Assembly: GCF_949987535.1 (NCBI RefSeq)
Contig: NC_080067.1
Location: forward strand, 76,223,985-76,287,984
From: Balaenoptera acutorostrata
Taxonomy: Eukaryota; Chordata; Mammalia; Artiodactyla; Balaenopteridae
DNA length: 64,000 nucleotides
Reading direction: 5' to 3'
Both the position numbers and the translations under genes were made by a program. The notes below the pieces were generated by a model that had not been told where the DNA came from, made no database searches, and was given only the letters and a program-made list of their open reading frames with translations. Numbering within the stretch: position 1 is the stretch's first letter; each line of letters begins with the position of its first letter. Of the stretch, positions 55,485 to 64,000 are shown in pieces.

Positions 55485-55945
55485 GACAACCAGTTTGACA
55501 TGGCATTCAAGGCCCTCATAATCACAATCAAATCTGTCTTACAGATTCATCTAATATTATTCCTCTAAACCCCATAATTCTTCCAAGCCATTCAGTTTAC
55601 CATGTTCCATGAATATCATGCCCCTTCCTGCCACCAGACTTCTGATTCTCATATTTTCCATCCCTCCTTCTTCATCCCAATATTAAATTCCACTCATCCT
55701 TGGAGGCCCTCTTCCATCAAGCTCCTCCTGCTTCCCCAGCTGTGGTCCACCCCTCCAGCCTCCCACCTGCATTTCTCTTAGGGTGCTGATGTTAAACCAC
55801 CTTGTGTTCTGGGTATGAGGGAACACATTTTTCCAGTCTGGGGATTCTTTGAAGGTATATAGTGGGTCTCAAGTTTATTCAAAGTGCCTCTAGAACCTCG
55901 TACACAGAAGTTGTCCATGGAATGTTTGCTGAATTGAGCCAAGGA
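55485..55945 (+). mobile_element. L2 LINE 3' region
   Basis: 'GGCATTCAAGGCCCTCATAA', 'CATCCTTGGAGGCCCTCTTC' and 'CAAAGTGCCTCTAGAACCTC' with 'GGAATGTTTGCTGAATTGAG' follow the sense L2 3' end. Confidence 0.8.
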
Positions 55946-56520
55946 ATCCCAAGGATTAATTCACATACAATAAATCTTAGGCTTTATTATTTTTCTTACT
56001 TAGGGCATGTTGGTAACAAGGATCAGATACCCTCTCAAACAATTTCAAATGACAAGAGTGGTCACTGAAAGGATACAGGGGACGATCACTGACCTCCAAG
56101 GACAGGAAGGGAGTAATGCTGGGTCACAGGGGAACAGAAAAGTCTCCCTGTCCTTTAAGAGCTACAGGATCTCTCATCTCTAACTCTTTCTGCATATCAA
56201 CTCCATTCTCCTCTTGGCAGACTAGATGGACCACTCTGCAAGACTCTTATTTTTCTCTCTTGCATAATTTAGGCTTGCTGTGACTCCTACTTTGTCATAC
56301 ACAGTACTAGCTACTATCCTGATATCTCAGGACCTTTCAATTCAGGCATACTCTTAACTTGAGTCTCTATGTCTCTCAGCTTAAATTATTTCAAAAAAGA
56401 AGCTGATGGGCTTGCCCAGACAGTAGCCCAATGTCACGTGTCCATTCTTGAGCCAATCAGCTGATGAGGAGCCATGGTACATGATACCAGTATGACTTCC
56501 TGGGTCCCACCCTTTCATCA
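55946..56520. other. Unassigned stretch
   Basis: Nothing recognised. Confidence 0.45.
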
Positions 56521-56533
56521 AGAAAGAAGTTTG

Positions 56534-57020
56534 ACAAAATTGACTTAATTGTAGTAAGGTGGATGAACCTAGAGTCTGTCATACAGAGTGAAGTAAGTCA
56601 GGAAGAGAAAAACAAATACCATATGCTAACACATATATATGGAATCTAAAAAAAGAAAATGGTTCTGAAGAACCTAGGGGCAGGACAGGAATAATGACGC
56701 AGATGTAGAGAATGGACTTGAGGACACGGGGAGGGGGAAGGGTAAGCTGGGACGAAGTGAGAGAGTGGCATGGACATATATACACTACCAAATGTAAAAT
56801 AGATAGCTAGTGGGAAGCAGCCACATAGCACAGGGAGATCAGCTCCGTGCTTTGTGACCACCTAGAGGGGTGGGATAGGGAGGGTGGGAGGGAGACGCAA
56901 GAGGGAGGAGATATGGGGATATATGTATACGTATAGCTGATTCACTTTGTTATAAAACAGAAACTAACACACCATTGTAAAGCAATTATACTCCAATAAA
57001 GATGTTAAAAAAAAAAAAAA
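56534..57020 (+). mobile_element. Young 5'-truncated L1 3' end with target duplication
   Basis: About 490 bp from 'GGTGGATGAACCTAGAGTCT' through 'GATCAGCTCCGTGCTTTGTG' to 'TATACTCCAATAAAGATGTT' and a 14-15 bp poly(A). It is flanked by AGAAAGAAGTTTG at 56521-56533 and AGAAAGACGTTTG at 57021-57033, a 13-bp duplication with one change. Only the very end of ORF2 and the 3' UTR are present. Confidence 0.95.
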
Positions 57021-57033
57021 AGAAAGACGTTTG

Positions 57034-57954
57034 CGGGAGGGTTGCATTGCTTTTCAATGACTGGTCATTGGTTGGATTGTCATCCGTAAATGAATCTAAG
57101 ACAACAACGTCTACAAAAAGCAGTGAAGGATACAGAGAGATTACAATATGGGTCTTCAATGTGGACCTAAAAGTCAAAGTGTTGGCTGTTTCCCAGTGGT
57201 TTCACAGGAGGCCCTTGGATGCTGCCAAATATGGGTCTCTGGAACCTGTGGGAGCTGAGGCCACTGGAAGGTTGGCTCGATCTACGTTAGAACCTTCCAC
57301 CTGTATTTGGGTTTCCTTCCCAGGAGACACATGACTGGAGTGGGGAGGCCCAACTTGATGGATATTTCTGGTCTGATCTCCTAGTAATCAGCAGCGGTGA
57401 TGCTGGAGTTGACAGGATGAGGACCTGGGAGAAAAGGAAGAGAGTGGGGATGGAGGGTGAGGATCCTAGGAGTCAAGTGCATACCCACTAAGTCATGTAG
57501 AGCATGCTGGAAGAGGACCCTGAATGTCAGTTAAAGCAGTTTCAGGCTGATGCCACAGGTTGATGCTTGGGCACTGTTTTTGCCATCCTTCTGGATCGTA
57601 CCCTTCAGCATAAGACATGCTGTAGTATCTCCCATCTTAAAATAATTCTCCATTGACCCCTTTCATCCCTCTCTACTGACTACCCCAGTTTTCTATTCAA
57701 CTGATGAAGATTCCCAAATTCACACTCCATCTGGATAGTTGCCCACAGAAGAGGAGGATCAGTTCTTTGCCACAGAGATTTGGTGAGGCCCAGAGGATGT
57801 GCTTTGCAGGAACTTCTAAGCCCTTCAAATTTACAAACCACTGCATCTGCTCTTATTATCCTCATTGGCTTGAACATTGAAATACCTTAGTGCCAAAGGG
57901 GGGAGCCATGTGGTAGCATGCTTCCTCCACCACGGTCCCCTCTCACTGAGTTCT
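57034..57954. other. Unassigned stretch
   Basis: Nothing recognised in about 900 bp. Confidence 0.45.
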
Positions 57955-58515
57955 CCCCCCATCCTCTTCTATCTTCAGGAGACTCTTACTCACCCTTCAA
58001 TGCCCCATTTAAAAGTCTCTTCTGGGCTTCCCTGGTGGCGCAGTGGTTGAGAATCTGCCTGCCAATGCAGGGGACACGGGTTCGAGCCCTGGTCTGGGAA
58101 GATCCCACATGCCGCGGAGCAACTGGGCCCGTGAACCACAATTACTGAGCCTGCACGTCTGGAGCCTGTGCTCCGCAACAAGAGAGGCCGCGATAGTGAG
58201 AGGCCCGCGCACCGCGATGAAGAGTGGCCCCCGCTTGCCACAACTAGAGAAAGCCCTTGCACAGAAACGAAGACCCAACACAGCCATAAATAAATAAAAA
58301 TAAATAAATAAATTTTAAAAAAAAAAGTCTCTTCTGAGGAGTCTTCCCTGACTTCACAGCCAGAACAAACCTCTCCCTCTTCTAGACTCCATTATCCCCT
58401 TGCACTTATCATGAAGGTAGCATTTGTCGTGCTCTACTTGGGTCTCTCTGACAAGCCTGTGTGCTCCCTGGTGGCAAGAAACACATCCCTTTCATTTTTA
58501 TGGTGCTTGACACCT
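57955..58515 (+). mobile_element. L2 3' region split by a CHR SINE
   Basis: 'CTCACCCTTCAATGCCCCAT' on the left and 'GAGTCTTCCCTGACTTCACA', 'TTGCACTTATCATGAAGGTA' on the right (58337-58515) belong to one L2. Confidence 0.8.
58025..58322 (+). mobile_element. CHR-type SINE, full length, young-looking
   Basis: The head 'GGCTTCCCTGGTGGCGCAGT', B-box 'GGGTTCGAGCCCTGG' and an (AAATAAAT) tail are intact. A perfect 14-bp duplication AAAAGTCTCTTCTG lies at 58011-58024 and 58323-58336. It still holds CpGs such as GCCGCG. Confidence 0.96.
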
Positions 58516-58539
58516 ATAGCCTCTGAGGATTGATTGAAA

Positions 58540-58740
58540 GAAGACCCGGGTTCTTTTTTCCCCACTTACTCTTTGTGGGATATCCAGCAAGACTCAATTT
58601 CCCTAAAGCTTAGTATGTTCATCTCTAAAACAGGGTCAGAAATTAGCTTCACTCCACCTACTCAAATCCTCTTGAGACCAGCAATGGCGAAAGCTTCACA
58701 AATCCTAAAGAACTGCTGGAGTGTGTGGGGATTCTTCTAG
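58540..58740 (+). mobile_element. MIR fragment
   Basis: 'GATATCCAGCAAGACTCAAT' and 'GTTCATCTCTAAAACAGGGT' are a degraded plus-strand MIR. Confidence 0.6.
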
Positions 58741-59084
58741 GTACCTATTGCACTGTTCTCAGGGACACCTGATGACCTGGCCCAAGATAGAACGTCATTA
58801 CAGCCATGCATGTTTTTGTTTCAATGGCTGGATTACAAATCGTGAGTTGCCCTTAACCCTGAATACTGTTGCCAGATGCACCTCCCTTGCCTGTGTGGAT
58901 CCTTCCTTAATCCAGGGCAACAACCTCACACTAGCACCTGCAGTTTTTCATGAGGTGCCTAAAAACTGTAAAAGGAAGGACAGAATTAGAGCCATTTTCT
59001 TAGGCTTCCTGTAGGGTTTGTCTTAGTCCCCATCCACAGGGCACTGGTGGGGGAAGCAATTTCCTTTCTCAAGCTCTCCGTTCA
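58741..59084. other. Unassigned stretch
   Basis: Nothing recognised. Confidence 0.4.
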
Positions 59085-59515
59085 TTCACTCACTCATTCA
59101 CTCACTACTTCAGTGCCCTCCCACCTGTAAACAAACAGGGGATGCAGAGAAGGGGGTGGGGTGGGTAAGCGCTTTGACAGGACTTTGTGATGGTTCTTGG
59201 GAGTGCAGAGGGGAAGCACTTATCGGGGACTCCAAGGAGAAGCTTCTAGTGGAGGGTGACACCTGAGCTGACTCTTGAAAGACAGGACTAACCAGATGCC
59301 TTTTAGGAGGATGGAGAGCGCTTTCCTTTGCGGCAGAAACAGCTCGTGCAAAACTTGGAGGTAAGTGAGAACGTGGTGTGCTCAGGACAGAACAGGTCGT
59401 TCAGAGCGGCTGGAGTGTAAAGCTAAGGGGTGCGTGGGCAGAGATAAAGCCAGCGCAGGAGGCAGGAGCCAGACCGGGAAGGGTGCGAGGAGCCACGACT
59501 TAGGACCTGTTGGGA
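59085..59515 (-). mobile_element. L2 LINE 3' region
   Basis: It begins with the antisense L2 tail (TTCATTCACTCACTCATTCA), then 'GGGTGACACCTGAGCTGACT', 'AAACAGCTCGTGCAAAACTT' and 'AGAGCGGCTGGAGTGTAAAG', ending inside the antisense ORF2 C-terminus. Confidence 0.85.
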
Positions 59516-59519
59516 GAGA

Positions 59520-59605
59520 TGCCTGAAATTCCACCTCTAACACGTGCCGGAGGTCACGCAGTTAGCCTGCGGAGGAACACGTCTCAGGCTCCTGGGCCAA
59601 GCTCT
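59520..59605 (-). mobile_element. Possible short MIR fragment
   Basis: 'GCCGGAGGTCACGCAGTTAG' resembles the antisense MIR core. The match is short and GC-rich. Confidence 0.4.
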
Positions 59606-59629
59606 CTGGCTTCCTTCACTCTTCCTTAG

Positions 59630-60262
59630 GTGGCCGCTGTGTCCGGCCACACGCCAGCCCGAGCCCTGAGCCAGGGCGGGGAGGATGCCTCCAGCGCCGG
59701 CAGGTCCACATGCTGCCGTCAGAGCCTCTGGGCTGGGACCAAGGAGCCGCCGGGAGGCCGGCAGTCCACGCGGCTCCCCGAGACACCCATGCCTTCCCTT
59801 CCCTGGTCAGTTTTCATAAAGATGTGTTGGTGCAGGGGGCCGGCAGCCAAGGAACGCCGATCGGGACCCCCTCCCTCCGCAGGCTGCGCTTTGCCTCCTG
59901 CCGCCCCTCCTGGCAGGGGTGGAGGGTGGGTGTGGCCTCTCGCACCCCCTGCCCGGCTCCCCGCCCACCCCGCAGCCTCGCGCCGGCTTCCAGCAAGAAG
60001 CCTGCGAGCCGCACAAAGGAAATGGCAAGAGGGTGAGTCACCCCGAGGCTCGCTGCTGCCTGGGCTACAGCCCACAACAGGACCTTTGTGCTGCGCTGCC
60101 GGAGGACCAGGGGGACGGCCGCGGGGAGGCGGGCCTTTCAGGACGCTGACTAACGCCCTGGGAAAAGGGAGGAATCTCCACCGGAACGGGACAGACTTCT
60201 GGGCGCTGCCACTCTGCCGAACCACGGCTGGGGGCACTCAGATGCCGCTTATCCTTGTGTGA
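59630..60262. promoter_or_regulatory. CpG-island-like block
   Basis: A hand count gives about 46 CpG in roughly 620 bp at about 65% GC, an observed/expected ratio near 0.7. This meets the usual CpG-island thresholds. The plus strand is open for 210 codons from 59630 to 60262, but that frame starts at GTG directly after a stop, so a eukaryotic start would be internal or the frame entered by splicing. A splice-acceptor-like TTCCTTAG ends at 59629 and a donor-like GG|GTGAGT is at 60033. No protein family was recognised. Confidence 0.5.
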
Positions 60263-60420
60263 CCCATGTACCATCTCGCCCAACTGCTTGTCCCCTCCGA
60301 GAGTACACTCTGTTGTGCGGAGGTCTGTCTCCTTCACAGTGGTGTGACAGACTGGAGGCCTGGGGCATAGCCGTTCAACTCTTCCTACCACAGTCCCTAA
60401 TGCAGCACTGAGAAGATGCT
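60263..60420. other. Unassigned stretch
   Basis: Nothing recognised. Confidence 0.4.
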
Positions 60421-60700
60421 GGAGATGGATGGGTGGATGGATGAATGGATGGGTGGATGGGTGGATGGATGGATGGGTAGATGGAAGGAGGGATGGGTGG
60501 GTGGATGGGTGGATGGATGGATGGGTGGATGGGTGGATGGGTGGATGGGTGGATGGGTGGATGGATGGATGGGTAGATGGAAGGAGGGATGGATGGATGG
60601 ATGGATGGATGGGTGGATGGAAGGATGGATGGGTGGGTGGATGGGTGGGTGGGTGGGTGGATGGTTGGATGTGGGGATGGATGGATAAACAGGTGGATGG
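60421..60700 (+). repeat. ATGG/GGTGG minisatellite-like tetranucleotide repeat
   Basis: About 280 bp built from GGAT, GGTG and variants. The marker GGTAGATGGAAGGAGG occurs at about 60476 and 60572, a 96-bp higher-order spacing. Reading frames with [14 protein letters not shown] peptides on the minus strand are repeat artefacts. Confidence 0.95.
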
Positions 60701-60744
60701 AATAATTCATTCACACAAGCACAGCATGTGAGCAGCTAGCCCAA

Positions 60745-60870
60745 CACCCTTATTTCACAAAAGGGGGAATGGAGGCCCAGACACGGGAATGATGAGAGCC
60801 AGTTCCAACAGCGAGTAGGTGGCAGCTCTAGAATGTGGGTGTCATGCTGCCAGGCCACGTAACAGCTGTA
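60745..60870 (-). mobile_element. MIR fragment
   Basis: 'TTATTTCACAAAAGGGGGAA' and 'GGCAGCTCTAGAATGTGGGT' form an antisense MIR core. Confidence 0.7.
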
Positions 60871-61094
60871 GTGTGACTCAGGGGACACCTGGAGGGCATG
60901 ACTGATGTGTGAGCAGAAGTCAGGGTGATGAGAACCCCCAGTGGGGATAAGACAACCACCAAGGGCAAGGTCAGGTCCTAGGGACTTATTGGAGAGTGAG
61001 AGAGAGAAACCAGAGCGATCGGAGGCAGGGTTCCAGGCCTCAAGGTGATCGCACGCAATCTCGTGGTCTAGGCTTGTCATAGGGTTTAATAAGA
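60871..61094. other. Unassigned stretch
   Basis: Nothing recognised. Confidence 0.4.
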
Positions 61095-61345
61095 TGAGGA
61101 AAGAATCAGCATTTGTTGAGTACCTAGTGTATGCCGGCATGGATATTTAATCCTTTGCACAACCCTGAGGGCGATATCATTACAGATAAAGAAGGTGACG
61201 GGAGACCAGTGCCCTCCGGGACAGTCAGTTGCCAGCTCCGTCAGGGCTTCAGAGTGGCAGTAACGTGGTGGAGCTACCGTGTGACAAGATTGGGTTCTCA
61301 GCCTGGCAGGCCCAGAAACTCAGTCCGTGTCCTTGGAGGGGTGTC
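61095..61345 (-). mobile_element. MIR SINE
   Basis: 'TTGTTGAGTACCTAGTGTAT', 'GCACAACCCTGAGGGCGATA' and 'CATTACAGATAAAGAAGGTG' are an antisense MIR; the left half is the better preserved. Confidence 0.8.
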
Positions 61346-61969
61346 CACATCTCAGGACTAATTCACATCAACTCACGCTCAGCGTCGGACATGTTACCAA
61401 GAGACTGAGGTGCAGATGATCTGAGCTTTTGTCTTGGAGAGAAGGTGAGCCTGCAAGACAGGCAGGGAGCATGGAAGCAGAATGAGAGGTTTAGAACCCA
61501 AGCCAGGGAGCTCGGATCACCTAGGGCCCTCGTTTCCACAGTGGGGGAGGGGGGCCTGCCCCGGGCTACACATCTGAACTCCCGAGGAGGCCGGGCACAC
61601 CCAGGGCAGCGTGCGTAGATGCAGCCTTTCTCTGTGGCCTTTTCTTTCCTAACTCCAGTGCCGATCATACTCACCACGCTCCTTACAACAGACTTCTTTC
61701 AGCTCAAACCAAAACAACAGACGAGTCGAAAGCTTCAGACCAGCTGATGCAGCCGCACTCTGGAGACCACACCCTGGAAGCCCTGATGAGATTCAGACGG
61801 TCCAGAAGTCCTTGGCCTCCTGTTGGCAGACCATGGCTTAAGAGAGATGCTGTCCCTATGTGGCGAGTGGCATTCCCTCCCTCTGGCATTTCCCAGTTCC
61901 TTAACAGAAGCTGATTTGAATTTAAGGATGAGGGCACTGGACTCCCACCTCCCCAAACTTCCTAAATTA
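61346..61969. other. Unassigned stretch
   Basis: Nothing recognised. Confidence 0.45.
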
Positions 61970-62090
61970 TCCAGTTTAAAGATGAGGAGTTTAGAAGTTC
62001 AGTAACTTGCCCAAAGTCACTAAAAAATAATGGCACCAAGATTCAAACCCACTTTATCATGGACAACTCCCTTCAAGACCGTTAACAGCT
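61970..62090 (-). mobile_element. MIR fragment
   Basis: 'CAGTAACTTGCCCAAAGTCA' and 'CAAGATTCAAACCCACTTTA' are an antisense MIR core. Confidence 0.85.
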
Positions 62091-62094
62091 ATAA

Positions 62095-62345
62095 TGATAA
62101 TAAAGGCCACCGAGGGCTGAGGGCTTGCTGGGTGCCAAGTGTATGCGCTTGGCAACTTGCATAGGTTTTTTTCACATAGTTCTCACAGCAACACCAGGAG
62201 ATTGTTCTCGGCTTCATTTCACAGGTGAGGGTTGACATGCAGGGTGGTAAAGAGACTTTCCCCGGTCAGGGTCACAGTTCAAGTGCTGGACTTCAAACCA
62301 GTCTGTCTGCCTCTCTACCCACGCTCCTAGCCACCCCGCTCCCTG
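62095..62345 (-). mobile_element. MIR SINE
   Basis: 'TCTCACAGCAACACCAGGAG', 'CTTCATTTCACAGGTGAGGG' and 'GTCAGGGTCACAGTTCAAGT' give a nearly full antisense MIR directly after another one in the same orientation. Confidence 0.85.
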
Positions 62346-62579
62346 GCAGAGCCGTGCGGGATTTCTGCAGTAGGTCTCCCCCATCGCCACACCCCGCCAC
62401 GTACCTCTCTGCCTGCCCTGGGGAGGAGGTGTCTCCTCCTCTGAGCGGGAGAGGGAGTGACAGCCCTACACAGGGTTCCCAAAGTCCAGAGCCTCGCCCT
62501 TGGCGTTGTCGGTTTAGGGATTAGGTCTGTATCAGCTTCCCAGAGAAGAACAGGTTCAGGCTGCCTGACTTACGATGAC
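62346..62579. other. Unassigned stretch
   Basis: Nothing recognised. Confidence 0.4.
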
Positions 62580-62915
62580 TAATTCATTGATTCACCTGTG
62601 AGGTACTCCAGCCAGAGGTGGTGGTCATTCAGAGGACTGGCTGGGTCTGAAACTCCATCCCTGGCTTTCTAGGCCGGAGACTTTGGACATGTTACTCACC
62701 CTCTTTGAATCCCAGTTGAAACTGAGGGAAATAAAGCCAACCTTGTTACTCACCCTCTTTGAATCCCAGTTGAAACTGGGGGAAATAAAGCCAACCTTGT
62801 GTGATGTCTGTGGCTTAAACAGGTATTTGTGTGTAAAATACCCAGTACAGTGGTTGATGCTTAGTAGGAGCTCAATAAATGGTAATCCCTCTAATTTTCA
62901 TTATTATTGTTTGAA
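62580..62915 (+). mobile_element. MIR SINE with an internal 54-bp tandem duplication
   Basis: MIR landmarks are 'GGACATGTTACTCACCCTCT' and the 3' end 'GATGCTTAGTAGGAGCTCAA' with 'ATTATTATTG'. The 54-bp unit at 62691-62744 is repeated at 62745-62798 with one base different. The duplicate shows no other decay. Confidence 0.85.
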
Positions 62916-63159
62916 AACTGGACTTGACCATCTGATAAGGTCCCCTGCCCGGTGGGCAGATCACAAATTCCAGGCCAGAAGACTGCTTGCTAGGAGAGCC
63001 CAGGTAAGAGGGTAGGGCCTGAGCTCTTAGCCCCTGATAGCGGGATGAGGCACCCACCACTGGTCCCTCCTACCCCCAGGGTACTTCTGTTTGAATGCCC
63101 AGTGTTGGTTTGGACTCAGCACCCTGTCTTCTCCTGGACGGGCTGCTCATCATGGCAAA
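62916..63159. other. Unassigned stretch
   Basis: Nothing recognised. Confidence 0.4.
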
Positions 63160-63390
63160 AATCTCCTTTCTCAGTACTTCCTTCCTACTGAAAAGCAGGC
63201 CCGGTGCCACCTCATCTCTGCAGGCCCTGGAGGGTAACCTCTTGTTCCCCCTCCAAGACCCTGATCAAATGCACCTTTATTTGTGAGGCCTTCCCAGCTC
63301 CCCCAGGCAGAGGTAGACCCACCACATGCTGGTCATGCAAAGAGCTGTTCCAGTGTCTAGGGCATGACAGTGGAGGCACACAGAAGTGGC
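63160..63390 (+). mobile_element. L2 fragment, sense
   Basis: 'CTGATCAAATGCACCTTTAT' and 'TGTGAGGCCTTCCCAGCTCC' match the sense L2 C-terminal region; the next L2 is in the opposite orientation. Confidence 0.75.
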
Positions 63391-63394
63391 TCTT

Positions 63395-63650
63395 CTCTTT
63401 CTGGAGCTTGAAGTCTAGTGGGACAATAAACAAAGGAAAGAAATAAACCAAATCATTACAGTTTCTGGTAATTGCCAAGAAGGAAATAGCCGGTATAATG
63501 TGATACACAATAACTCTGGGAGTGATGGGATAGTCAGGAAAGGCCTTTCTGGGGAGGTGACATTTACCCTGAGGCCGGAAGGGTGAGATGGAGCCAGCTT
63601 TGCCAAGAGCTGGGAACAGAGGGTTCCTGGCATAAGGAACAGCTTTTCCC
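63395..63650 (-). mobile_element. L2 fragment, antisense
   Basis: 'TGAAGTCTAGTGGGACAATA', 'GGAGGTGACATTTACCCTGA' and 'GGCATAAGGAACAGCTTTTC' follow the antisense L2 3' region. Confidence 0.8.
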
Positions 63651-63799
63651 TCCCCAGGAGGGAAAGAATTTGGTGTGTTTCTCATTGATAGAAAAGCTGG
63701 CTGGAGCAGATGGAGGGGGTGGGAGGAGGCGTGGCAATCAGACACAGGCAGAGGCCTTGCTCCTCTGTGCCCCCAACAGGATGTGTGGTAGTGAGCATA
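63651..63799. other. Unassigned stretch
   Basis: Nothing recognised. Confidence 0.4.
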
Positions 63800-63905
63800 A
63801 GACTGGTTATAGTTTATTGAGCATTTACTATGTGCCAGGACTGTGTAGGCACTTTCCATAAACTCTCTCACTTAATCCTCACACTCCTGCCACTTCTACC
63901 CATGA
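63800..63905 (-). mobile_element. MIR 3'-end fragment
   Basis: 'TTATTGAGCATTTACTATGT' and 'TCTCACTTAATCCTCACACT' are the antisense MIR 3' portion. Confidence 0.85.
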
Positions 63906-64000
63906 CACAATGCCCTTCTATGTGCTCTTGTCTTGCTGTATTGTTGGTACTCCTCTGCGAGGTTGTTTCCCTGTCCATTCTACCCCCCTCCACCCAACCC

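Noticed and set aside
60375..60731. Long frames with repeated His-Pro-Ser-Ile or Trp-Met-Asp-Gly patterns
   Set aside because: They are translations of the tetranucleotide repeat on either strand.
62683..63015. Repeated peptide LLTLFESQLKL suggesting a small repeat protein
   Set aside because: It comes from a 54-bp tandem duplication within a MIR.
63212..63871. 219-codon minus-strand open frame, the longest non-L1 frame
   Set aside because: It crosses two L2 fragments in opposite orientation and a MIR; there is no family signature, and repeats explain most of its length.

Overview
The window is eukaryotic nuclear DNA from a placental mammal, most likely a cetacean or close relative. The main clue is the set of tRNA-derived SINEs whose heads read like 'CTTCCCTGGTGGCGCAGTGG' and whose long bodies end in 'AACGAAGACCCAACACAGCC' plus an AAATAAAT tail. 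This is the CHR-type SINE of whales, dolphins and hippos. No ruminant Bov-B/BovA and no pig PRE1 elements were noticed. The rest of the repeat background (MIR, L2, MER5-type hAT elements, MLT1 LTRs, ERV-L) is common to placental mammals. All family names come from memory of consensus sequences, because no search was possible.

No protein-coding gene could be supported. The longest reading frames are L1 remnants, shadows of repeats, or chance frames in GC-rich DNA. The window looks intergenic or deep-intronic. It contains no operon, no CRISPR array, no convincing RNA gene and no sign of a new enzyme system.

Layout: 1-5.42 kb is a 5'-complete but decayed L1 on the minus strand (5' UTR, ORF1, ORF2), cut by the window edge. 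5.4-16 kb is unique sequence with MIR, L2, MLT1 and MER5 fragments and one SINE. 16.4-19.5 kb is a dense nest: a mariner hairpin inside an L1 3' UTR, then a second L1, then an L2 split by another L1. 20-30 kb is GC-richer, with MIR/L2, a CpG-rich patch at 24.1-24.6 kb and a CHR SINE inside an L2. 30.4-33.1 kb is an old L1 carrying two head-to-head CHR SINEs, next to an MLT1 LTR. 33-46 kb alternates MIR, L2, hAT and L1 fragments, including an L1 inside a MER5 element and hAT elements inside L2s. 46.6-49.3 kb is an ERV-L-like relic with two LTRs and a broken pol. 49.6-58.5 kb carries L1/L2 fragments, two young-looking CHR SINEs with perfect 14-bp target duplications and a young truncated L1. 59-64 kb has a CpG-island-like block, a 280-bp ATGG/GGTGG repeat and a run of MIR/L2 fragments.

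The most useful observations are structural: a 28-bp segment shared between an L1 and a nearby L2-like stretch (possible templated insertion), a mariner MITE with perfect 25-bp inverted ends, a poly(T)-only insertion flanked by a 16-bp duplication, a 54-bp tandem duplication in a MIR, an 8-residue duplication in the L1 ORF1 coiled coil, and two CpG-rich blocks.
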